The notes under the pieces are model-generated. The model searched no databases. It worked only from the letters and a program-made list of their open reading frames with translations, and had not been told where the DNA came from. From positions 309,552,949 through 309,616,948 of the forward strand of contig CM054060.1 in NCBI GenBank assembly GCA_028641055.1: a DNA stretch of 64,000 nt, read 5' to 3'. Origin of the DNA: Alopecurus myosuroides (taxonomy: Eukaryota; Streptophyta; Magnoliopsida; Poales; Poaceae). Of this stretch, positions 22,608 to 35,402 are shown piece after piece; the stretch's first letter is position 1; every line of letters starts with the position of its first letter. The translations under genes were made by a program, and so were the position numbers.

Positions 22608-22806
22608 TATATGTAAAAGGAGAAATATGGCAAATTAGAAAGGAGCCTGTCTAATGTGTGCCAAATAGTAAAGCCCAAGTAATATGTGGCAAATAATAGA
22701 GAATCGAAGTAAAACAAGGCATATTGTAAAATCTCCCAGAAGGGCGTGCCGATTTCTTCCTCCTCTTCCTCTCTGTGTCTCCTTTGTTCGAGTTCTTCTT
22801 TGTCCT

Positions 22807-22837
<31 letters not shown>

Positions 22838-23330
22838 CCCCGCCCAACGAATTGCCTCAGTCGCCGTCGCGATCCTCTTAGCCCTACTCAGATGACGGTG
22901 GGAACAGGATCGCCGCCGAGACAAGACCCGCCCGTAATGCCCTTCCCTCTTCCTCTTAGCTTGTCAAGTTCCAGACCGGAAGAATGGTAGAACCTACACT
23001 GACTTGGATAATTAGAAATTGTAGCAAGTAACCAGGTAGAGACGATTTGCAAAGAACAACAGTAAAGCTTGACAAGGTTGTTGCATGTGAGTGCAGTTCT
23101 TAATTATCATGAACATAGAATAAAAGTGGGAAGATTAATGAAGATAGACCCAACTAAATCATTCAAGGTTACTTTTAAGTAAAAAATAACCAACCAGATC
23201 TTTTCAAAATTAATGTTACAAGGGCCAAACAATGTGCATTGGAACCGAACGATAAGGATTGCAAAAGGATGGAGTACAGCAAGAAAACTATACGAACATA
23301 GTCCTATACAGAGAGATGTCCAAAGCATAA
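22608..23330. other. Spacer downstream of the CTLH-like gene, with a C homopolymer
   Basis: Includes a run of 26 C at 22816-22841 preceded by a pyrimidine-rich tract. The minus-strand frames here are not convincing and would be the 3' flank of the gene at 23331-25426. Confidence 0.4.
22816..22841. repeat. Poly(C) run, 26 bases
   Basis: Uninterrupted homopolymer; its length may be inaccurate in any assembly. Confidence 0.95.
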
Positions 23331-25426
23331 TCAACATGGTTTGAGTTCCAAAGATCCCTGATGTGAAAAAAGCTTGCTCCAGAAAATATATGTGCAGATG
23401 TGGCCCAAATATTGATGAAATTCCACAACCAATGAGGAAGGAGCCCAGGTAGTATGTTGAGACAGTGCTAGTAAGTGATTAAGCTAAAAATTTGGTATGT
23501 AGTACATGCGACATTACCTTCCTTTTCACTTGGTTCAAATGCAAAGCACCCAAAAGGCACACCACCTTGTAAACTGTCATCTGCAAAATTTCACACAAGT
23601 TTATCAGTATCGACAAAGTATAAATAGAAAAAAAAATCCAACCAGATTAACTTTGACGAATGACTGAACTGTACTCCCTCCGTCGCATAATATAATATGT
23701 TACTACACTATATTCATTGTAGTAACATCTTATATTATACGACAGAGGGAATAGATAACTGTCCTGATAGTTGGCAATAGATTATCTAGTGACATGCTAA
23801 CTTGTGTTTGGAAGCTACCAAAATCAACAAAGATTCAAGAACGACAGGTGATGCAAAAACTGGAAATTTGACAAATGCAGAGCATATCAACAGAAGAGGG
23901 TAGTCTTACCAATAACAGTGGTCAACCATGTCTTTGCCACGTCAAAGGATGCTGCACATTGGAAAATGTACATCTTTATTCACAGGAACACATATACAGA
24001 ACAGAATTTACAACCTACATTGAACGAGAACATATCTAGTGATACCAACATTACCATGCAAACTCTGACTCAAAACCAAGATGTACACAAAGAGAAAGCA
24101 AAAAAAGAAATCTGTTGAAAAATAATTCCAAACTAAAAAGAACAAGAAGAGGCACTATTCATTTGGTTCCTTTTTTTTTAATCTTTGTGTACACATCTCG
24201 GTTTTGTTTCAAATTTTGCATTGTATCCATACAATCATCCACTATCTTATATATTTTTGGTAGACATTTTCGTGATCACACGCACTACTTTTTAAGGTTG
24301 GTAACCATAATACATGTTTGAAAGTTCAATTCTTCTAACAAGATGCCAGTGTAAGGGATATTATGTATACCAAAACTCGACCGGTTGAGGCGTTTAATAT
24401 GACGCCGCCTGCAAAAGGCAGAGGTACACAATATTCAGAAAAAAGAGATAAATAGAGAAGAGTCTAATTCATCTGAAGATAATTATGAGATACCTCCCCT
24501 TGATTGCCCTCGCGACAGCAACTGATTTTACCCGGGGCACTTGTTTCTTTAGAGGGCGCCTCCGACACAAACTAGCAAAGGTGGATTGGAAAATCAATCA
24601 AGTGTGCACATGAGAAACTAGACCTACTAGGAAGTGAGGTAGATAAATTACCCAAGACCAATTGGGAGTACATCATAAGGCATCATGTGGTTAGCCGGCA
24701 ATGTCAGCCTCCCGTTCAATTCTGGAGTCTGCCAAACCAATTTGCGGAGAAAAGAGGCTGCGCTTGTCCTCACTCCTTCCCAGTCCATGCATGCCCTAGC
24801 ACAGATCACATATGAACCTTTTTAGATGAAACCAGCATGCCCAATGTTCAAAAAATAAAAACGGTGATGTATCGATGGATATACCTGACGTCTTGTAAGA
24901 AGAGCACGGAGCGGGCCATGACAGGGGGTGGCAACCGGTCGTCGGTTTTCTGTGCGTAGGTGACATAGTGCATCCACTCATTGTCCAAGATCAGGCCACG
25001 GGCGGCTTTGTCTCCGGCGACGAAGCTGGCGATGTAGTGGTGCATCAAGAGGAAGTTGTAGAGGACCTGGGCGTCAAAGCTCCTCGGGCCGGCCGGCAGG
25101 AAGCCGTCGAGGTACCCCGCTGCGTCCTCCCAGAGGCCCTGGGTGACGAGCTGCTCCAAATGATCCAGGCTGAACTGCTCGCGCGTCTGATGTAACAGCC
25201 TGCGGTACATGGATCGGTGGTGTTAACCAGATTCAGCGTGCGTTTGAAAAGAATTGTGTGCGTTTACTTACGCGTTGAAAGCGCCGTCGTAGCGTTGGCC
25301 CCAAAGGAAAGCGAGGAGTCTCCTGTGACGAAGCCGCGTCAGGCATGGGTTGTCCGCTGGGACGGAGCCCTCCTCGGCGGTCTCGGTTCCGCCCTGCCTG
25401 GGATCTACGACGACGGATGCCTCCAT
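23331..25426 (-). CDS. LisH/CTLH-like protein, eight exons, 323 residues
   Basis: Hand-built model: exons 25426-25272, 25199-24885, 24795-24652, 24571-24494, 24408-24371, 23951-23910, 23580-23518 and 23467-23331. All seven introns have GT/AG borders with pyrimidine-rich acceptors, and phases agree throughout; total 972 bp ending in TGA. The N-terminus has a LisH-like helix pair ('RRLLAFLWGQRYDGAFNALL') followed by a CTLH-like segment ('LDHLEQLVTQGLWEDAAGYL'), the arrangement used for dimer and peptide contacts in TOPLESS-type and other LisH proteins. No WD repeats follow. Exon 4 is strongly basic ('LCRRRPLKKQVPRVK'), possibly a nuclear signal. The Met at 25426 was chosen because sequence before it is less conserved-looking; an in-frame Met at 25573 also exists. 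The last exons are the least certain. Its role is unknown. It could be a gene fragment expressed from a short promoter. Confidence 0.65.
23674..23751. mobile_element. Small Stowaway-like MITE in an intron
   Basis: About 78 bp that folds back on itself: CTCCCTCCGTCGCATAATAT at the left pairs with the complementary ATATTATACGACAGAGGGA at the right. TA flanks both sides. It lies in the intron between exons 6 and 7 of the LisH/CTLH-like gene. Confidence 0.7.
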
Positions 25427-25630
25427 GATGGAACGAAATTGGGCGGCGGCGACAGGGGATGCTTGAACTCTAGGGATTGCGGGTTGGATTTGGGGGAAAC
25501 ACCAGACAGCTGCATATTTTTTATGTCGTGTGTATGTAAGTGCGGGACGCGAGACCCACTTCCACTTCGACACGGACTAGGAGGCGCGGATAATTTCCGG
25601 AATCCGCATCCGAATCATTTTTTAAGTACA

Positions 25631-25745
25631 CTAGCTAAATGCCCGTGCGTTGCAACGGGTATTAAAAAATGTTTTAAATGTTTACAAAGTAAGAGTTAAT
25701 GCTAAATACCCGTGCATTGCAACAGGTATTAAAAAAATGTTCTAA
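25631..25745 (-). mobile_element. Two consecutive Helitron 3' ends
   Basis: On the minus strand, 25675-25631 reads CCGTTGCAACGCACGGGCAT then TTAGCTAG, a standard Helitron 3' terminus. A second, diverged copy lies at about 25700-25740. No matching 5' terminus was found to the right. The first terminus is only about 205 bp upstream of the gene start at 25426. Confidence 0.6.
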
Positions 25746-28700
25746 AAGTTTACAAAGTAAGTGGAGAAAGCAGATAAAGACGGATAAATCGTCGGGTACA
25801 AGTCAGGATGTAGATGCGCCGCACTCATTTGATCATCCACTTTGCCAGTGGCGACGTCGATGAATTATGTACATGATATCCAACTAAAAAAGAATCAGGC
25901 AAGCAGCAGAATACACAATTCTAGATAACATCAATGAAATTGCTTTGGAATGTAATTTTTCTCATTAGATATTTAGCTTTCACTTTGCACAAATTAATAT
26001 ATATTCCTAACTGGAAGTATTTTCAAAAAAAAGCTAAATAAGCTATGGCCACAAAAGGAAAAAAAAGATTGGTATTATATATGGATGAGCTATTCTTCAG
26101 AGAGACTTGACTGCCTAACAGTCACATTTTCCCTTGCTACTCTTTCAACGCAAGAGGATCAAAACTCGCAGGTAAACATCAAGAACCTGTTCCAAAAGCA
26201 AGGTAAAGAGTCTTTTAGCTTGAAAAATAGAATCCCAAGAAGGGGACACAATAGGACGGTCTACTCTGTCTTGCACTAATGTGTAACTCAATCTCTTATT
26301 TCTCCAAGTGAATAAGAGCTCTGTTAATACACCTGCAAAAGCCCCAAGTCTGTGATCAATTAAATTATTTCATCTATATTACTGCCATCAGGAGAAGACG
26401 TATATTAGTGCCATCTCAGGATTCCCATGTAAAAGTGCTACATTGTATGGTAACATGAAATAACAATACAGAGGAATCCCGCCCACCAGAGTCGACTCAG
26501 TAGTTAGTTTGTCTTATCAACATTTTCAACAGTATCCACAACATGCATGTAACCAACAAAAGAGCTCACACCCCATCAGTATAAGAATAAACTGGGCAAT
26601 TAACCTGTTACTTGAAAAAGTAAAAATAAAAACAGATTAGCTATGTTTTCAGTCGTGCGCACCGCTTGTTTAATAATATTTTACATAAACTCCTTCACTG
26701 ACCCTTATCACTCATTATAAAAAATTCAACACATGTTGCCAATTTTCAGGAACCCTGAGTAGACTACTACCATTAGGAACAGAACGAGAGGTTTAGAAAC
26801 CCCAAACTTAAAATCCATAGTATCTTGCCTTTTTTTATGTCTCTTCCGGGAATATCATGTGATTTGATGATTAACTTTCTTCAATGAGAAGTGGTAGTAA
26901 GTATAAAACATATAAAACTTCTATACATTCATAATAATGCTCAGTTTCTAGTTCTACACCACATCACATTTGACGAAATTTGCACAGACCAATCTTTAAA
27001 GATCAACCTTAATGTACAGCTAAGACATGTGCGTGGTAGATACCTGCATTTCATGTCGTAGGAGTAAATAGTTCTCCCTTTGCATTTTTTTGCCTTCGGT
27101 ACTGGTATCAGCAACTAAGTTAATAAAGTGGGACGGAACAAATATCAATGGAATAGTAGGACACATCATACTGGAAGCAAAATAAAATGGGTGAAGCACC
27201 AACTGATTTTAATATATCTTTAATTAGCCATAGTGACCTGTTATTACTATGATACTATCCAATGATTCAGACTATTAGAAAATCCCCAATTTGGTGCAAT
27301 CAACCATACCTCATGATGAACTGGCACATCTAATGCCCTGAATTGGTCCAAAGAATCTGATATAGTACAAAAGAAGGAGGAACATATATATATAGTATAT
27401 AGCACAAGGAGGAATAGAGAAAAAAAATACAAGGTTGTTCACAGACCAGCCAGCCACATTGCTCCTCTACACCCCACGACTGCTCGTCACCAGCGGTCAG
27501 CAGAGGCCCAACATTAGTGACATGTGCGCGTGTGGGGACTCAAAACCATGGAACCTGCATCGTACAATTAGAAGAAAATAAGAGAGATAAGATTGAAGGA
27601 CAAATTAAAGGACAACTGAAGGAGATGCGTGGTGGACTGGTGGCTCGACAAATTAAAGGACAAATTAAAGGCCGCGCGTTGAGGCCCGTGTGTCCTTACT
27701 TAGAGGAGGAGAGAAGGGGAATACGTTAGCCGCTATGGTGCCGTTTTACCAGGGGAGAAAATCGCGAGAGTAGAGAAGGGTAATACGTTAGCTCCATCAT
27801 CGGGTCGCCTCTGATGTGCTCCTGCTGCCCTTTTGGTCGCCCTCACCCCGATGTAGTGCTACCAGATGTAGTGCCGCTTGCGTCGCCGCCTTCCCGACTG
27901 CCTCGTGGTCGGTCCGTTGGCGGCATAGGTGTAGCAGAAGCACATCTCTTCTCGTGGTTAGTCCGTTGCCTTCCCGACAGCCTGGTGATCTATGCTTGCC
28001 GCCTCACCAACCATGCGTGAGCATCGCCGCCACCTGCAAAATCGACGGAGGCGCTGGGCGAGGGAGATAACGGGATGGGGGCGTGGTGGCCAGCGGCGAA
28101 CGGCCTCCATGTTGGACGACAACACTGGCCGCAACCGGCGGGGCTCGATCTAGCCATCGCTAGATCTGATATTGAAGGGATTCGACGCGGCAGGCTTAGC
28201 AAGCTTTGGCCCACCTATAGGAGCGGTGATTAGTTAGGAAAGCGCGCTTATAGGCAACGAAATAAATTGCTTTGATTAGATCCGGTCAATAACGAGCCAG
28301 GCGAACGCTTAAAATACGCGACGGTGATTCGGGACGCTTGACGACAGGATATGCAAGTGGACGGTTGAAGGAACCAAACTTTTCTTTTAGATAGGAGAGA
28401 TGTTATACAATAACAGCAATCCGCCGCCGGCGGCGACGGATGCGGATATGGATTTTGGTCAAGTGGATATCCGACGGATATAGTAGAAATATGGTATTGC
28501 TATTATCCGGCGGATACGGATTATCCGCACTTATTCGCGGATTATCCGATCATATCAATTAGGATAATTCGATTAACATAACACTATCATACTAAATATA
28601 CATTTCATCTATTGCCCATAGACCAAATCACCAGGTCCTAGCCTAGTCTGATCTATATTCAAACTCTTGACGTAATGCACAAATTGCTTCCGGCGAAAAA

Positions 28701-28875
28701 ATGTGAGCTATTATTTATCTCTACAAAAGTTTCTAGATGCTAGATGCAAATTTTTATTACAAATCATCAATCATTGTGTGACACTTTTTAGTACTATTTA
28801 ATTACTCTCTTTATTTTGGTGTAATTTTAAACGCTTGGCTGCTCTCTAGTGTTATTTTTTGCATGCTAACAATAC
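25746..28875. other. Unassigned AT-rich region
   Basis: No ORF with recognisable homology. Short direct repeats of 'ACAAATTAAAGG' (27600-27670) and of '(G/T)AATACGTTAGC' (27720 and 27782) occur. A cluster of 'GGATAT/ATCCG' words lies at 28430-28550. A GC-rich patch at 27790-28200 has no clear frame. It may include the body of the Helitron ending at 25631. Confidence 0.35.
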
Positions 28876-29040
28876 CACTAGTAGAAAAAGGCCTACCAGT
28901 GACCAACAGAATTCAGCTACCGCTGGCGAACATATAGGTTACCGCTGTCGAACAATCATGTTCACCAGCGCTATGTCAGTTACCGTTGGCGATCACCTTA
29001 GCTCGTTCGCCAGCGGTGAATTTCAAAAGATTTCAAATTT
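28876..29040 (+). mobile_element. CACTA transposon terminus
   Basis: CACTAGTAGAAAAAGGCC is a typical Triticeae CACTA end. It is followed by subterminal motifs in both orientations: 'ACCGCTGGCGAAC', 'ACCGCTGTCGAAC', 'ACCGTTGGCGATC' and 'CGCCAGCGGTGAA'. The partner end (…CTACTAGTG) was not found in the window. Confidence 0.7.
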
Positions 29041-31115
29041 GAAAATAAATTTGTTCGCATATTATTTTTTAAAATTTCAAAACATTTGAATCGGGGAACC
29101 TTTAATCGCAGTGAATTTTTTTTCTTTTTTTTTTGCTTTATTTTAATTTTAATTGTCCACTTCCCGCTCAGTCACCCATTCACCCATCCTCCTATACAGT
29201 AATGACAAACTATTTGTTCTAATATGTTACACTAATAGTCTTGTCATCTATTCAAATAATTTTATCTTAATTAAAATATGCGATGAAGGGTAGCACAATA
29301 GGCAGGAAGAAAGTTCCATACTGAATTTGAAAGAGTTTCAAAATTAAACTATTGTGACAGATACTACAACAAAGGCTAAGTATATCTTGTGTTGACAACA
29401 AATAATAGAACTATTTTGTGTCAAGAAGTTCTTCATTGAACTTGGTGAATTTCCAAGAATGCTGACACTATGAAGCTACATTTTAACAATTTAGTTTAAG
29501 CTGAGGAATTAAGATCTCACCGGTTGACCAAATATGTACAAAGCCATCTCATTAGAGAATGAGTGGTGCGTGTAGACGCAAAAAACATGCAAATACAATA
29601 GGACCTGAACACGTCAGATCTTTTGATGATGTTTACCACATGCGAAGCATGGTAATAACAGTGGAACGCCATTTATATACTACCATTAAAAGAGAGAACT
29701 TTTTATTTCCTAGAGACACCCCAGTAGATGTACCTACATAGATTAGCACCACCGGATCAAACACATGCAATCAAATCTAACGGTTAAGATTAACCAAATC
29801 GTTTGTTGTGTGTGTTGTTAGTAATTACAGCCGGCGGATGAAACTCTGCCCACAGACGTAATATTTCCTACCCCATATCCGTTTGGGACATCCCACACCC
29901 TATAATCACGGAGTAATCTTCGTCATATACCACTAATCCCGCCGAGAAATAATATTGTCCCGCTTAATCCTCCTAGATAAGTTTCATGGACGAATCCCAT
30001 CTTTGTGTCCTACCCGGCGCCGATGCCGCCCTACTCATCGACCTGAACGTCGCCGCTGCCGCCCTACTCCTCGGATAGACACGATCTGGCTTTGCCGCTT
30101 CACCACGCCCTGTTGTAGCCATCCCTAATATCTTGAATATATCCTTTGTGGGGTTTTGCAAGTAATTACCGTACTGATTTATTGCTGGTGTTTTCAGTTT
30201 AACAAATCAATTGATGTTAGTTCTTTGTGCCGATCTCTTTGTTTGCCAATCGTGCAGGTTGTTGGCTAGACGGAGGTGCAGCAGGAGGAACACGACGGCT
30301 ACTGCTGCACGTATGGAGGAAACGACGGGGAGAAACAGTGGCAACGACCGCCCGCTGTATTAAGTCGTCAGTGAACTGGCGACCGGCTCACAAGGTTGTG
30401 TTCTACACTACACATGATTTTGTATGTCAGTGCTACTACACCAACTATCGAGAAAATAAAGCATACATCTGTAGTCTACGATTGCAGCAGAGATACATTT
30501 TTTATCATAGAAGTGATAGCTGTGCTGGAACTGTCTCAATTCTTCACTTTTTTAGACATGTGCATTTGTCCAAAGATTGACATGCTGCAAAGTTAGCAGC
30601 ATAGTATCTCATCATCAACCTGTGTCATGATGATTTGGTTCTAGAAAGTATGCAATTCATGTCATGATGATTTGGTTCTATAAAGTTTTCATGGATGAAA
30701 GGAAATACACTAACAATCCATGTTAAAGACAAATTACCTGATGATACCTGATCATATTGATTGGCAGGGAGCAATAAAATTGTACAAGGTGTGTTGCTCT
30801 AATTGTGGATCGTACGCTCTTCTAATTTTGGTACGTAATATTCAATTCGTAATTTTTGTTGCAGCTCTTGTGCATATGTCAGGATATAAATAAACATTAG
30901 ACTCCAATATCCACACTTTTTTTCATTCAGTGTAAGTCCTCTGAAATAATGCTAGAGGTTGCGTGGTTAAATTTTATAGATAAGGTTGTTAAGGAATAAA
31001 TCATGGGAGTGCAGACTGGTTGAGGAATATCATTAGACATGTTTTTTCGGGTTTAGAATGGTTAGTATCATGGCCTCTGGCTTCATGCTTGGTGATTCTC
31101 TTGTATGTGGGGATG
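29041..31115. other. Unassigned region, possibly CACTA interior
   Basis: AT-rich with a GC-rich patch at 29990-30110. No recognised domain. It continues, across the inserted element 31121-40149, at 40155. Confidence 0.35.
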
Positions 31116-31120
31116 GTCCA
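31116..31120. repeat. Target-site duplication GTCCA, left copy
   Basis: Matches 40150-40154 exactly. Confidence 0.93.
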
Positions 31121-34100
31121 TGTGACGCCCCGAGATCGGGCACTATGCAGATTTCAGCATTCCCGCCAAAATCCACATAATAACCGATTCCAGGTTGCCA
31201 CTTGTGATAACATTACAACAGTTCACGAATAATCCACAACAACAACAGAAAAGATATATACAAGAAGACTCAAACGAGCCAAGGATACAACTGATACAAT
31301 ACAAAGATCCAAATAACATCGGAAGAAACAACATAACGTCCGGCTACGGACAAGATACAAATTGGACTAAGAGTCCTGAAGATAACCGAGAGCGTCCAAT
31401 ACCTGCCCAGGCCAAGCCGGAGGGATTCCCAAGCTAACGTCGTCAGACTTAAAACCTGTTGACTGCAATGTTGAATATGCAGCCACGAAAAAGGATTCGT
31501 GGGTCAGTACGGTTAAGTACTGGCAAGGGGATAAACCATACTCACAAGATACCGGCGTAGCCAGTCATCACAGGATACAAATACTTTGGGTTCAACGGAA
31601 AGGAAAGGATTATTGCAAAGAAGCGGCAGCGGGCTGCACTAACTAACTACAGAGACTCACTACAACATCTGGCTAAAAGAGGGGGATAAGATAGCGTATC
31701 GGAACCAACTACAACTACTCACCAAACAATACCCATCCAATGTTACCCCTACTAAGGAAGCAACCCAAGGATAACTCACACTGTTGGATTAAGGATGGGT
31801 CAAGTTGTTGTGTCAATAAGACTATTACTAGTCAAGTTATCATTAGTTAGGTGTAAGTTGTTCTGATTACTTGTTAGCCAGTACTTTCACCAAGTCATCC
31901 ATAACCGCGGAAAACACGGCTTCTCGAGAAGATTTATCCCTGCAGGGGTGCACCAATTTGGCCGTACACGTAAGAATAACCCGCCAGATGGGAAGGACTT
32001 TCCCACCAAGCGGGGCACTCAACACAACTCAACTCTTTTTCGCATCAAGCCCAAAGAACCCCGTGCAGTGAGCGCACGGCTAATCAAGCCCCACGAAGAA
32101 AAGGGGACCCTCATAGCACTCTAAGAAAGTGTCTCCCTAAATGCCGACTGCAAAAGTTCCGCCCTGGCCTGGGTTCGCAAGATCATGCATGCGGCAAATG
32201 GAAAACCCGAACTAAATGAGGCGATTTGGACGAGATGCGAATCGAATCAAATTGAGGGGGGCGCCCATACTCGCTTCCCACATGCGGTTAGTGCTCTCAT
32301 CATGGATCTGTAGACAAGACCCTTTTCCTAATTAGGGTCGACACTAGCAGGCTCCAAAACCACGTCGGGCCTCCTGCCGGTGCCTTATCATCAAATTATT
32401 ATTACCCAAAGCATTAACATGTTGTTGATTGAATTAAAACCCAACTATCAACTAAACAGGTGATATAAAAGGAACAACAAGACTTGAGCGCAAACAACAC
32501 TAAGCATGCAACTACGACATAAGGGCCAACAAGATAAACAAACAACAGTTAATAGGAAGTGGAAGGTAGGCTATATCATGGTTGCAAGGTAAACATATAA
32601 TAGGATCGAGACACAAGAATCGAATCATAGGGCTAGCATAAGAACAACGGAAAGAATCGGTAACAAGTGATGAAAGGCAGCCATTTGGCAGCAAGTGAGT
32701 ATACTTGCCTGAGATCCAGCAAGTAGAGGTACATCCGAACTTGTCGTTGCTCACATCATCTCAACGTCCTATCCGCGAAGAATCAACGAACTAGAACAAA
32801 CATCGGATGCAACAATTACTTCTACGGCAAAAGATCCAGCATGATCCTATTTTATATGCATGGCATGGCAAGATGCAACAGTGGAAGCAACTTAAGCAAT
32901 TTAATCGGGACCGGAGTCCGGAGAAATAGGAATTGGTTCAAGTTGTTTAGCTAACCATCAAGTTAATTGTTGTTTAGCATGGAAAACAGTAAATAGGTGA
33001 GTTAAGCAATATTAAATGGAATAGGGCAACAATTGAATTAAATACCCCAACACATTCCATATTTATTTATTAGGTGAACATACATAACACTACTACAAAT
33101 GCAACATGCAAGGCGCAATCATGAACATAGATGGCATGAACAGATTAAGTGCATTTTTCTGGTATGAAAACATATTTTATTTGTTGGATTTGGAATTAAA
33201 ATGAGCAAGTTATCAAATTAGCAATTTTAAATGCATTAATTAAGAAATAGTTGTTCTCAGCAATTTAATTTATTCAAAATAGAAAACAAAGTTTATATTT
33301 GCAAAGTTTAGAGAATTTTGATTGGAAAACATATTTTACTTTTCAAATTTGGAGTTAAAATGAATTAGTTATGATTTATGCAATTAAATCAATTTAAATT
33401 GAGCCGGAAGCCCAACATTTAATTTAGGAGGTTCACGTTATTTATTTACCCATCAAGATTAAATGTTGTTTAACATGGCGAGATGATATAAAGATGAGCT
33501 ATGCAATTTTAAATGGAACCCGGACAATATTTAATTATCCCAACTCATTCCATAATTAATTGTTAGGTGATATTATTATTACCCCGAAACCCACAAGATG
33601 CAATGCAAACATGATGCGATGACATTTTAAATATAGTTGATACGTTATAGAAAATAGGGCATAGGTATAGGGGTTTGGGTTTGGGGTGCACACGTGTGGA
33701 GAGGATCTTGGTGTTCGACGCCGGAAAGAGGAGATCTTCGGGGCAACGCCGGTGCCTTCGGGACGTGGAGGAAGTAGTCGACGTCGAGGAAGTAGTGGAA
33801 GTAGTATTCGAGCACCACTCTTCGGGGTTGGTGGAGATCTCGGCGTATCCGAGGTACACGTCACACCTTCGAGGTCGATGGGGTTCATGGCATCCGTGTA
33901 CTTGTCGATGTCTCTCGGTCGTTGGGCTCTCGTGGACACGCACGAAGGCGGCCACCACAAACAAGTCCATCGGCGGCGGTGTAGGCGTTCACGGTTCGTC
34001 GAGGAAGTAGTCGTGGTCGACTGTCAACATTATCACATACAGAACGTCGAGGAAGTAGACCTTGGCGATTCCATCTTCGAGGTTCACAATACGCACAAAG

Positions 34101-35402
34101 GCGGCCACACGAGGAGAACACGGCGGGACGAGTACGGACGGCGGCGTAGATGTTCATGGGTTGATGACGTGCTTGTCGATGTACATGGTTGCTGGCCACC
34201 AGTGAGTTGCGGAGCTTCTATCTTAGTACCTGCTAATGACGGCACGATCCAGAAGGCATTGGTGCTCGGCTAGGTCGTGGCAGGAAGCATCGCAGCTCTT
34301 GGTTGGAGCAGCGGAGAGGACCAAGAAGGAGGGCGTGGCCGTCGTCCGGCAAGAGCGCCGATGTAGGTGTCCGCGACCCGCCGGCGAGGCATAAGCAGAA
34401 GCCCCTACCGGTCGATCTCTCTTTCTCCCACGAAAAAATCGCATGTAGGCAATGGCCTCCATGCTCACGACTGAAAGTACAGCCCCAACATGCGGTACAG
34501 CTGCCCGCCGTAGGCCTGACCACCGCCATGGACGCCGAAGATAGAACCCTACTGGCCGCCGCCATGGACGCCGTCCTCTATACGGATGGTATCTTGGAGG
34601 TTTGTGGTTGGGCGAGCAGGAGGAGATGGGGCGACGGCCGGCCATGGCAGCACCAACGCGAGGATGAAGGAGGAGGGCGAGGTGGAGGGAGCACGGAGGA
34701 GGTCGGGCTGAGCTCGCCCCCTGGCGGCGTTCGACGGGAAGGGGAGCAGCAGCGGCGGGGCAGAGCTCGGGCGCGGCGGAGCCCTGCTCCTGCCGGCGCC
34801 GCGGACGGAGAGGAGGTGAGGGGCGCTCGGCGGCCGTGGGGCGGAGAGGCGTGGCGGAGGACGAGGGGAGAGGGCGACGGCCGGCGGACGGGAGGAGCGA
34901 GGAGGAGGTGGGCGAGGCAGACGACGAGGATGGAGGCGTCGAGCGAGAAAAGATAGCGGCCAGGGGAACGAGGGGATCGATCGATCCCCTCCCTGGCGGC
35001 GCGTGCGAGTGCGTGCAGGTGTGCTGTGTGCGTGCGTTGTGTCGTGTGCGTGTGTTAGGCTAGGGTTCGCTAGGTGGGGTGGCCGGCTGGGCCTTAGATG
35101 GCCCAGTTTCGGTTGCCTCCCTCAACAATTTTTTTTTTTCAGGAATGAATAAGAGAGAAATTTTGGGAGGGTTTTAAATAAGAAAACACGAGTAAAAATA
35201 ATTTGGATAAACAGTGACTTACTGATAATTCCTTTGAACATTTTTAATGCACCAAAAATATTTTCGAGTTGACAATTAAAATATGCTTGAGAGAAAGATA
35301 TTTTGAGGTTCAACAAAAACCGCAATGCATGCATGACGATGCCATGATGCGGAAAAGAAAACCAAACAATCTAGTGGGGGGAGAAAATCCCCGGGCGTTA
35401 CA
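31121..35402 (-). repeat. 3' LTR of the gene-less element
   Basis: On the minus strand starts TGTAACGCCCGGGGATTTTC and ends with the complement of TGTGACGCCCC. It has a GC-rich part (33660-35080), an AT-rich middle and a conserved block at 31771-32405. A 36-bp segment near 34531-34566 is absent in the other LTR; the flanking repeat GCCATGGACGCCG suggests slippage or deletion in the other copy. Confidence 0.92.
31771..32405 (-). repeat. Conserved LTR block shared with the Tekay element, copy 1
   Basis: About 635 bp roughly 85-90 % identical by eye to 53031-53667, although the rest of the two LTR families differs. Contains perfect palindromes CTTCTCGAGAAG (31920-31931) and CCCTGCAGGG (31938-31947). 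Confidence 0.85.

Noticed and set aside
26085..27356. Minus-strand exon-like pieces (27356-27310, about 27190-27044 and about 26330-26085) with plausible splice borders
   Set aside because: The phases of the first two pieces do not fit together and I recognise no domain; not enough for a gene.
27760..27780. Possible 5' end of the minus-strand Helitron (complement of TCTCTACT)
   Set aside because: The flanking base is not as expected and the following bases do not match a Helitron 5' end; too short to support.
31871..32071. A conserved 66-codon frame in the shared LTR block (also at 36654, 53131 and 63291)
   Set aside because: Conservation is at the nucleotide level in all frames and includes palindromes; the frame is on the strand opposite to the element and its end differs between families.
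33563..34956. Long frames in the GC-rich part of the gene-less element's LTR (both strands, repeated at 38346-39703)
   Set aside because: They overlap on all strands, follow GC content, resemble no protein, and the 36-bp difference and substitutions between copies do not favour any frame. They are most likely promoter or leader sequence.
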